Below, piece by piece: positions 36,034 through 43,088 of a stretch of DNA of 64,000 bases; the first letter of the stretch is position 1; every line of letters begins with the position of its first letter. The DNA comes from CAVYYW01 sp963772845 (GTDB lineage: Bacteria > Bacillota > Bacilli > Bacillales > Sporolactobacillaceae). The stretch covers positions 62,001-126,000 of the forward strand of contig CAVYYW010000021.1 of assembly GCA_963772845.1 (NCBI GenBank), given 5' to 3'. The notes under the pieces were generated by a model. The model ran no database searches and had not been told where the DNA came from. It was given only the letters and a program-made list of their open reading frames with translations. Made by a program: the position numbers and the translations under genes.

Positions 36034-37966
36034 ATGATTATCAATCACAATATCGCGGCGTTAAACACAACGCGCCAACTGTCAATGAACGAAACAAGCA
36101 CACAAAAGTCACTTCAAAAATTATCTTCAGGTATGCGAATCAACTCAGCAGCTGATGATGCAGCAGGTCTTGCGATCTCTGAAAAAATGAGAGGCCAAAT
36201 CAGTGGTTTAGAGCAAGCTATCACGTAACTGCTCAAGATGGTATTTGCTTGATCCAAACTGGTGAAGGTGCATTAAATGAAACACACAGCATTCTTCAAC
36301 GTATGCGTGAATTGGCTGTTCAAGCTTCTAACGGATACAAATACTGATGATGACCGTGGTGCAATTCAAGAAGAAGTTGAATCAATTAACTTCAGAAGTT
36401 AATCGAATTGGAAATACCACTGAATTTAACACTCAAAAACTTATTAAATGGTGGTATGGAGTTCTACAAATCGGTGCAAAAGTTACTCAGGTACTAACGC
36501 ATCTGTTACTGCTTCTGGAGCAGTTACTGCAGCTAATGCATGCTACAAGCGTTACTGTTGATAATCAAACTGTTGATATACAGGGATTGCTAGTTGCTAC
36601 TGCAGATGATAGCTGGAGCAATGCGGCGGTTACAGATATTGGACATGCTAACATCAGGTGGTACAGAATTGTCAGATTTAGTGATATAAATACTACGCTT
36701 CGGAAATCAATTTTAACTGATATCTACTGTCATCAGCTCAATTACTTTAGTGTCGATGATGCTGCGTTAGTATCACTGGACCTCATGACAGTTCTGGAGC
36801 AAATGCTACTATGGAACGTGCTGCCTAGAAGTTCAACTACATTAGCTGTAGTACGGTTTCTACATGCCGGTGAAACTTTAAATCGCTGTTGGAAGTGATC
36901 ACTGTTGATGTGAAGTTTGAACTACAAGCATAATGATCAGATGCAGGTATGCTGATTTAATAAAGGACATCAATGGTGCCTCAAACAGCAGGTTAGATGT
37001 AAAGTAACAGTTCTCTTTCAAAGATAATAAACTTCAGTTAATCAGAAACTGGTAAAGATCTGGATACTACTGGTTCTACAGCTAGTGATCTTCATTAACT
37101 GACTACTTCAACATCAGAAAATGTTTGCAAGTACTAGAGTAGTGTCAAGGAACTGGTTACACACTGTTCCAAATTGGAGCTAACGCAGGTCAAAGTATGA
37201 CTATTAACAATTGATGATATGCGTGCAAGCGCTTTAAGCTTAACTAGGAATGCTGGAATCAGGTTTACAAGTACAGCTACTGTAACAAATGGTACGAATG
37301 ATACTAAAGTTGAAGCTGCACTTGATGTTTCAACATCAAGATGATGCTTCAACTGCAATTACTAAAATTGATAGTGCAATTCAAAGTGTTTCATGAACGT
37401 TCTAAACTTGGTGCTTACAAAACCGTCTTGAGCACACAATCAACAACCTTGGTACTTCAAGCGAAAATCTAACTGCAGCTGAGTCACGTATTAGAGACGT
37501 TGATTATGTTTTAGCCGCTTAATTGCGGTAACAAACACAGTCGTCCTGACTGGTAACGGTCAGAGATTACGATCGGGTGAATTGCTGGAAACCCCTTAAG
37601 TCTTTCATACGACAACGGAGCTGGAAACGGCAGACGTGAGCGTTCGAAAAATGAAGGAATTGGGCAATCAGCAGCCAAGCTCCTGTGACGAAAGTCTGGA
37701 GAAGGTTCAACGACTAGGATAGACCATCTAAGGCTTCGGCTATGATGATGAAATCCGTAGGGTCCAAATGGATTCGAAGTGCCCGACCCCTAACAGGTTA
37801 AGCTGAGGGTGAAGATATAGTCTGGTCAATCATGAAAGTGGTTGTGGCAACGATGGCCAAAGAAATGATGAACTTCACTAAGGACAATATCCTTAGCCAA
37901 ACAGCGCAAGCAATGCTTGCTCAAGCTAAGCAATTACCACAAGGTGTTCTTCAATTGCTTCGTTAA
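36034..37966 (+). pseudogene. hag: flagellin gene hag, many frame breaks and a group I intron
   Basis: The filament protein gene. The first 62 codons are intact (MIINHNIAALNTTRQLSMNE, KLSSGMRINSAADDAAGLAI, KMRGQISGLEQA), then an extra base near 36220 breaks the frame. Pieces of flagellin D1 follow in shifting frames (IQTGEGALNETHSILQRMRE, VNRIGNTTEFNTQKL, later KIDSAIQSVS, TINNLGTSSENLTAAESRI). The C-terminal exon is intact from 37853 (MAKEMMNFTKDNILSQTAQ ... GVLQLLR, stop 37964-37966). A 348-base group I intron interrupts it between RIRDVD and MAKEMM. Many indels are single insertions, but deletions also occur (GCTTACAAAACC). Either a dead copy or a badly resolved consensus; no other flagellin gene is in the window. 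Confidence 0.85.
37505..37852 (+). ncRNA. group I intron inside hag, no ORF
   Basis: All four conserved core elements are present in order: P AATTGCTGGAAA (37580-37591), Q AATCAGCAGC (37666-37675), R GTTCAACGACTAG (37705-37717) and S AAGATATAGTC (37812-37822). P/Q can pair as P4 (GCTG / CAGC) and R/S as P7 (GACTA / TAGTC). Upstream is a CCGC / GCGG hairpin and CTGAC / GTCAG. The insertion separates flagellin codons GAT (37502-37504) and ATG (37853), leaving U before and G as the last intron base, as expected for group I splicing. The 5' splice site is inferred from the protein frame; I could not find a clean P1 guide pairing, so it may shift by several bases. At 348 bases it has no endonuclease gene. 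Confidence 0.85.
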
Positions 37967-37984
37967 TCTTTATAAGGCAAAAAG

Positions 37985-38058
37985 AGATTCTGGATTTATT
38001 CAGAATCTTTTTAGAAAAGAGATTCTGGATCTTATTCAGAATCTCTTTTTTTTTTTTA
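37985..38058 (+). terminator. tandem terminators after hag
   Basis: Two nearly identical hairpins: GAGATTCTG / CAGAATCT with TTTTT (37985-38013), and AAAAGAGATTCTG / CAGAATCTCTTTT followed by a further T run (38016-38058). A duplicated strong terminator suits a highly transcribed flagellin gene. Confidence 0.93.
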
Positions 38059-38084
38059 GTAATCTTTTATGTCTTTATTTCACC

Positions 38085-38111
38085 TAAACATTCCTCTCTT
38101 TTTTCCGATAT
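38085..38111 (+). promoter_or_regulatory. sigma-D promoter of flaG-fliDST
   Basis: TAAA (38085-38088), 15 bases, TCCGATAT (38104-38111), one mismatch from the -10 consensus; 33 bases before flaG. Confidence 0.85.
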
Positions 38112-38144
38112 AATGGGTAGAAGGTTATCCAGGAGGTTGGATGT

Positions 38145-38501
38145 ATGATGGATGTGAGTCTTACAGGCGTAAGCGCATCGGTGCCGTCCTCTCAGCCAGA
38201 AAAGCAGCCTGTGTTTCCAGTGGGACAAGTGCCATCTGAGAAACCGAAAGAAGAGCATGCGCCAGATCAGGTTATTAAGAAGAAGGATATAGAGAACGCG
38301 GTTAATAAAATGAATGATTTTATTGAGCCGCATCGGACAGCGCTCCATTATGCGTATCATGAAAAGCTGCACACATACTTCGTGCAGATTGTGGATTCAC
38401 AGACGAATAAGGTTATCAAAGAAATTCCACCGAAGAAGTTTTTGGATATGTATGCAGCGATGGCAGAGCGATTAGGTTTTATCGTTGATGAGAAAGTATA
38501 A
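38145..38501 (+). CDS. flaG: FlaG family flagellar protein
   Basis: A 118-residue protein with a disordered N-terminal half and the FlaG domain at about 45-118 (IENAVNKMNDFIEPHRTALH, VQIVDSQTNKVIKEIPPKK). It corresponds to yvyC upstream of fliD in B. subtilis; the family influences filament length, but the mechanism is unclear. ATG 38145 is eight bases after AGGAGG; ATG 38148 is an alternative. Starts the sigma-D-driven flaG-fliD-fliS-fliT unit. Confidence 0.9.
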   Translation: MMDVSLTGVSASVPSSQPEKQPVFPVGQVPSEKPKEEHAPDQVIKKKDIENAVNKMNDFIEPHRTALHYAYHEKLHTYFVQIVDSQTNKVIKEIPPKKFLDMYAAMAERLGFIVDEKV

Positions 38502-38514
38502 ATGAGGTGACGAG

Positions 38515-40128
38515 ATGAGCATGAATCCGGCAACATCCAGTACGTCAGCAAGCTCAGGACCGACGAACTATAGCGGCGGAATGAGCAGTCTTGAGAGTGT
38601 CCGGCTTAGCGAGTGGGATCGACGTTGACAGTATTGTTAAGAAACTGATGGACGCTGAAGCGATTCCACTAGATAAAATGAAACAGAGTCAGCAGCAGCT
38701 CGAGTGGCAGCGGGATGACTACCGCAGCATGAATACGTCGCTCCTGGATCTGAAGAATTCCGCTTTTGATATGAAGCTTCAAGGCTCTTATTTAACGAAA
38801 AAAGCCGCTTCATCTAATGAAGGGGTGGTCACGGCAACGGCTGGTACGTCCGCAGGGAATTCAACCTATACAATGAGCAATATTACGATGGCAACGGCAG
38901 CTTATAATTCAAGCGTGAACGGGACGACTAATACTGGTTTTGATCCATCAAAAAGCTTGACGGACATGGCGAGTTATTTTAAAACACCACCTGATTTAAG
39001 TTCAGGTACAGTTGATTTCACGATTGCGACGGTGGACCAAAGCGGGAAAGCTGGTAAGCAAAGATTTCAGTTTTGACGGCTCAAAGTCATTAAATGATAT
39101 TATTAGTTCGATCAACAGCTCAGACATTGGGGTTAATGCATTTTATGATTCACAAACAGGCAAGGTCTCTCTGACAAGAACGATGACAGGGGATAATAAT
39201 GCCTCTGGCGCAGAGATGACATTTACAGGATCCTTTTAATGGTACGCGTAATTTTCTTACTGGCACACTTGCATTAGACAGTACAAATGAACAAGGCGGC
39301 GCAGATGCGCAGTTCACCCTGAATGGTCTTGCCACCTCCCGTCATTCCAATGCATTTACGATTAATGGGACGAGCTTTAACATTAAAGGAGACTCCGCGG
39401 GTCCTGTGGGCATCACGATCTCGAACGATGTCGATACTGTTTTTAATAAAATTAAAGACTTTGTGACGAAGTATAATGATACGATTAAAACGATCAATGA
39501 TAAGGTTTCTGAGAAGCGGAACCGGGACTATCCGCCGTTGACGGATGCACAGAAATCGAGCATGAAGGATACAGATATTCAGCTGTGGACGGATAAAGCG
39601 AAAAGCGGGATGCTGAGCAATGATAATATTTTACCTTCTGCATTAAGCGAAATGCGGACGGACTTTTATTCGCCGGTGTCGGGTGTGAATGATTCCACGA
39701 TGAATCAGCTTGCTCAAATCGGCATCACCACGTCATCGGTTTATCAGGACAATGGGAAGCTTGAAATTGATGAAACGAAGCTGAAGCAGGCGCTCAGCGA
39801 TAATCCGGACGGTGTCATGAAACTGTTTACCGCAAGCGGCAGCACGACGGCGACTCAAGGAATCGCGACACGTCTTTATACTACTGTTTCAAATGCGATG
39901 GACAAGATTTCGCAAAAAGCTGGCAACGTCGGATCGGTCGATAAAACGTATTTTCTTGGGAATCAAATTTCCGAGATGGATACACAGATCAGTGATTTTA
40001 AAAAGCATCTGGATGATGTACAGAAGCGCTATTATGCTCAGTTTACCGCGATGGAATCGGCCATTCAGCAATCAAATACACAGGCGGGCATGATTGCCGG
40101 GCAGTTTGGCGGAGGCAGCGGCGGCTGA
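38515..40128 (+). pseudogene. fliD: flagellar cap protein FliD, reading frame broken three times
   Basis: Caps the filament and guides flagellin folding. The start MSMNPATSSTSASSGPTNYS is in one frame; an extra T near 38591 moves it to the frame of VSGLASGIDVDSIVKKLMDA. A second break at about 39053-39062 (before DFSFDGSKSLND) and a third in the T run at 39234-39237 (GSF to NGTRNFLTG) return to the original frame, which ends in IQQSNTQAGMIAGQFGGG. Removing three single bases gives 537 codons including the stop, near the family size. Because all three are +1 and cancel to the initial frame, sequence error is plausible. If real, swimming would be lost. Confidence 0.88.
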
Positions 40129-40173
40129 TTTTCAGCCGTCACATGAATAATAAAAGCAGACGGGGGAATTATA

Positions 40174-40575
40174 GTGGCATCGAATCCTTATCAGGCGTAC
40201 CAGCAGAATAACGTGAACACAGCGTCACCTGGAGACCTGACGCTTATGCTGTATAATGGCTGTTTAAAGTTTATTAAGCAGGCACGTCTTGGCATTGAAA
40301 CGAAAAATATTGAATTGAAGAATACCAATCTGAACAAAGCTCAGGCGATTATCAGGGAGCTGATGGTGACACTGGACCGTTCCATGCCGATTTCGGAAAG
40401 CTTTCTGCCGTTGTATGATTTCATTAATCGTCAGCTGATTGATGCGAATGTAAAAAATGACCTGAAGGCGCTTAGTGAAGCGGAAACGCTCGTCACGGAG
40501 TTCCGTGACACGTGGAAGGAAGTCATTAAGTCGAATCGGATCCAGCAGCATGCGGCGAGCGGCGGACGCGTCTGA
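40174..40575 (+). CDS. fliS: flagellin export chaperone FliS
   Basis: Binds flagellin in the cytosol and prevents premature polymerisation. The 133-residue product equals the usual length; it has YQQNNVNTASPGDLTLMLYN, FIKQARLGIETKN, KAQAIIRELMVTLD and the C-terminal TEFRDTWKEVIK. The start is GTG 40174 after GGGGGAA. The stop overlaps the fliT start by one base (TGATG). Confidence 0.94.
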   Translation: MASNPYQAYQQNNVNTASPGDLTLMLYNGCLKFIKQARLGIETKNIELKNTNLNKAQAIIRELMVTLDRSMPISESFLPLYDFINRQLIDANVKNDLKALSEAETLVTEFRDTWKEVIKSNRIQQHAASGGRV

Positions 40576-40922
40576 TGAATGCGGTCAAAGCTCTGGAAGA
40601 TGTAACGAATGAATTATGCGAAGTGATTGATAACGTCTCGCAGGAGCAGCGGGATGATGCCATTTCCCGCCTTACAGAGCTCCTCAACAGACGGGAGGAG
40701 ATCATCGAAACCCTGGATGGGCCATATGCACCGGAAGAAATGAAGATGGGTAAGGCGATTATGGAAAAAAATCTGATCATTGACCAGAGACTGAAAGCGA
40801 TTATGAGTGATATTGTTCACGACCGAAAAGCATTGACAATTAAAAAACGGACATCGGACAGGTATCGGAATCCTTATCAGACCATGCCGAGAGATGGTAT
40901 GTTTTTAGACAAGAAGGAGTAG
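40575..40922 (+). CDS. fliT: FliT-like flagellar chaperone
   Basis: A 115-residue, mostly helical protein overlapping fliS by one base, in the position of fliT. Such proteins serve as export chaperones for FliD. Conservation is weak (VTNELCEVIDNVSQEQRDDA, RREEIIETLDGPY), so the call rests on context, length and helical composition. GGAG near the start lies inside fliS. Confidence 0.75.
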   Translation: MNAVKALEDVTNELCEVIDNVSQEQRDDAISRLTELLNRREEIIETLDGPYAPEEMKMGKAIMEKNLIIDQRLKAIMSDIVHDRKALTIKKRTSDRYRNPYQTMPRDGMFLDKKE

Positions 40923-40926
40923 CTTT

Positions 40927-41310
40927 ATGGCCATGGCTTTAACCGAAGAGCATATTATCTACGTGAGAAAATACGTTGACCTGACGGATACGGTCGAGGA
41001 AGCTTTTCAATACATACTGAACAAAGAAACGATCAGACAGCCTGAAGCGATTCAGGATATGATGCCGGATATTCTGGCATCATTTGAGCAGATCAATATA
41101 TCGAATGAGCAGCTGCTTAAGCTGTTTCCGGGTCAGCTCGTCCTGCAGCAGCGGGTGAATGCTTTTCAGCAGCTGATTCAGCAGCTGGAAACTGATGTGA
41201 TCATGGAGATGAAGCTTTATGATCCGGCATTAATTGATCGGACAGCACGTACATACATTAATTGGAAATCACTGATTACGAGAGATTTATTACGTCTTGT
41301 TTACCAATAA
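40927..41310 (+). CDS. unrecognised 127-residue protein at the end of the fliDST unit
   Basis: Starts at ATG 40927, seven bases after AAGGAG, and only four bases after the fliT stop, so it is surely co-expressed with the fliD-fliS-fliT group. It looks fully helical and rich in Gln, Leu and Ile, with EEHIIYVRKYVDLTDTVEEA, NEQLLKLFPGQLVLQQRVNA and DRTARTYINWKSLITRDLLR. No signal, membrane segment or metal motif. I recognise no family; a small export chaperone or a FliT-like partner is a guess from location. A terminator follows directly. Confidence 0.75.
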   Translation: MAMALTEEHIIYVRKYVDLTDTVEEAFQYILNKETIRQPEAIQDMMPDILASFEQINISNEQLLKLFPGQLVLQQRVNAFQQLIQQLETDVIMEMKLYDPALIDRTARTYINWKSLITRDLLRLVYQ

Positions 41311-41316
41311 AGACCA

Positions 41317-41352
41317 AAGATATTCCCTATATTGCCGGGAATGTCTTTTTTT
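41317..41352 (+). terminator. terminator of the flaG-fliDST unit
   Basis: AGATATTCCC / GGGAATGTCT stem then seven T residues. Confidence 0.85.
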
Positions 41353-41387
41353 GTCGAATTTTGTTCAAATATTAAAAATATTTAGAG

Positions 41388-41423
41388 GTTTAAGCAGGAA
41401 TGTAAAGCGGGTATGAAGAATAA
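41388..41423 (+). promoter_or_regulatory. overlapping sigma-B and sigma-H promoters of hpf
   Basis: Sigma-B: GTTTAA (41388-41393), 15 bases, GGGTAT (41409-41414). Sigma-H: GCAGGAATG (41394-41402), 12 bases, GAAGAATAA (41415-41423), matching RNAGGAWWW-N12-RNNGAATWW with one change. The B. subtilis orthologue yvyD is known to be controlled by both factors. Confidence 0.75.
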
Positions 41424-41451
41424 GTATAGAAATCGAAAGGAGGAGTTCTAT

Positions 41452-42003
41452 ATGAATTTCAACATCCGCGGTGAGAATCTTGAGGTGACTCCCTCTCTGA
41501 GAGAATACACTGAGAAGAAAATTCACAAACTTGAGAGGTACTTCGATTCCCCCGTTGCATCGGAAGTTCACATCAACATGCATGTACACAATAATGAACA
41601 GGTGATTGAGGTCACCATTCCAATGCAGGGACTTCTCTTAAGGGCTGAAGAATCTCGCGAAGATCTTTATTCAGCGATTGATGTGGTCGTAGAAAAACTG
41701 GAACGTCAGGTAAGAAAGTACAAAACAAAAGTTCATCGCAAAAACAGAAAGGCCGGCAATTTGGAAGAACAGCTTGGCTATGCCGGTACGGCAACTTACA
41801 CTGAGGTGGAAGAAGAAGAGGATGAAATCGAACTGGTTCGCAAAAAACGTTTTAACCTCAAGCCAATGGACACTGAGGAAGCGATTCTTCAAATGGACAT
41901 GCTCGGCCACTCATTTTTCGTATACTCAAATGCTGAATCCGGAGACACAAATGTCGTGTACCGCCGCCGCGACGGCAAATACGGCTTAATCGAACCGGAG
42001 TAA
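41452..42003 (+). CDS. hpf: long-form hibernation promoting factor
   Basis: Dimerises 70S ribosomes into inactive 100S particles under stress or stationary phase. The 183-residue product has the N-terminal S30AE domain (MNFNIRGENLEVTPSLREYT, EVHINMHVHNNEQVIEVTIP), a charged linker, and the C-terminal dimerisation domain (EEAILQMDMLGHSFFVYSNA, VVYRRRDGKYGLIEP). ATG 41452 follows GGAGGAG. Sits between the flagellar genes and secA as yvyD does in B. subtilis. Likely under sigma-B and sigma-H from the region just upstream. Confidence 0.95.
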   Translation: MNFNIRGENLEVTPSLREYTEKKIHKLERYFDSPVASEVHINMHVHNNEQVIEVTIPMQGLLLRAEESREDLYSAIDVVVEKLERQVRKYKTKVHRKNRKAGNLEEQLGYAGTATYTEVEEEEDEIELVRKKRFNLKPMDTEEAILQMDMLGHSFFVYSNAESGDTNVVYRRRDGKYGLIEPE

Positions 42004-42029
42004 GCTTAAATAGTCTTAATGAATAACTT

Positions 42030-42068
42030 CAAGCCCGCCTGTCAAAGGTAAATGACAGGCGGGCTTTT
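42030..42068 (+). terminator. terminator after hpf
   Basis: AAGCCCGCCTGTCA / TGACAGGCGGGCTT perfect stem followed by TT. Confidence 0.92.
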
Positions 42069-42281
42069 CTGCGTCGAATTTTCGGGAAGTGAAGATAAAT
42101 CATGATCCAATAACCATCTATACTTCGTTAGTCTTAGTAGAGGAAAGGAAATAAATCAAGTGAATGGGCGACCTATTTTCTTTTAATCTCGGGCCGAGCT
42201 TAGGAAAGTCCTCGTTTCTGGGGGGTCTCGCCAGGATCGCTGATGAGGCCACTGAAAAAGACCTCCGGTGTCGGCTTGGTT

Positions 42282-42419
42282 GTTGATTTCTGCTCTAGGC
42301 AGCTCGCTTTCCCCGGGCACGGCCTCAGCTAACTTTGGCTTGTTCTCTTTGGGCGCCAAAGTGGATCTTCGGACACGTGCTGATCCCGTGGGAGTCTCGC
42401 GCTCTCCGCTTCAATCAAC
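42282..42419 (+). repeat. 138-bp-family element, copy 6
   Basis: GTTGATTTCTGCTCTAGGC ... CGCTTCAATCAAC, 138 bases, with AACTTTGGC / GCCAAAGT in the middle; right flank continues CCCTTTAGAAGTCATTT. In the 42069-43088 gap between hpf and secA. Confidence 0.88.
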
Positions 42420-42521
42420 TTATTAGTTGCCTTGTGTTGCCCTTTAGAAGTCATTTCATGGCTATAATCGGCCGATACATAGTAATGAAACGGAGCTAGC
42501 CAATGGATGAAGTACTGCAGA

Positions 42522-42890
42522 GCGGAAATGTCCTTCATATGAAGGGAGATGAAGGACTAAAAGCGATGGCTCAAAAGAGAGGCGGAAATGTCCTTCATAA
42601 AGGCGATGAAGGACAAAACGTGGCCAAAAAGAGGCGGAAATGTCCTTCATAAAGGCGATGAAGGACAAAACGGGGTCAAAAAGCAGGCAGAAATGTCGTT
42701 CATAAGGGCGATGAAGGACCAAACGGGGTCAAAAAACAGGAGAAAGGGCGTTCATAAGGGCGATGAACGACCAAACGGGGTCAAAAAGCAGGAGAAAGGG
42801 CGTTCATAAGGGCGATGAACGACCAAACGGGGTCGAAAAGCAGGAGAAAGGGCGTTCATTTGGAAGATAATGGACCAAAGATGACCGAAA
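42522..42890 (+). repeat. 52-bp hairpin repeat array upstream of secA
   Basis: Seven units of about 52-53 bases. Units two and three carry GTCCTTCAT-AAAGGCG-ATGAAGGAC, a perfect nine-base stem; unit four is GTCGTTCAT ... ATGAAGGAC (one mismatch); units five and six are CGTTCAT ... ATGAACG, re-paired. The linkers read ACCAAACGGGGTCAAAAAGC. The first and last units are diverged. Frames of about 70 codons through it are artefacts of the period. The same family occurs reversed at 62140-62345. Confidence 0.88.
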
Positions 42891-43017
42891 GTCCACAGAT
42901 AGGTCGTTCATATTACTCAAACCGGCATAACAACCCCGCAACTGATGGCTTGGACGTTCTTTCGCGGCAAGCGAAAGAAAAAACGGCTCCGACTCAGCAC
43001 CAAGATTTTCGCGCTGA

Positions 43018-43046
43018 TTGTATTGTTCCCGTTTAATTGTTAAAAT
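43018..43046 (+). promoter_or_regulatory. probable sigma-A promoter of secA
   Basis: TTGTAT (43018-43023), 17-base spacer, TAAAAT (43041-43046); 42 bases before the start codon. Confidence 0.5.
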
Positions 43047-43088
43047 AAGAAAGTGAGAATTCCTAATTGCAGGACGAGGTGTAAAACC

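Noticed and set aside
36347..36898. 183-codon frame inside the hag region as a separate gene
   Set aside because: It is a shifted reading of flagellin sequence; partial flagellin motifs appear in the other frames.
37505..37852. Flagellin-internal insertion as an insertion sequence or misassembled rRNA
   Set aside because: No transposase or inverted ends; the ordered P, Q, R, S elements identify a group I intron.
42588..43036. Open frames through the 52-bp array
   Set aside because: Repetitive translation, no homology I recognise, no start signals.
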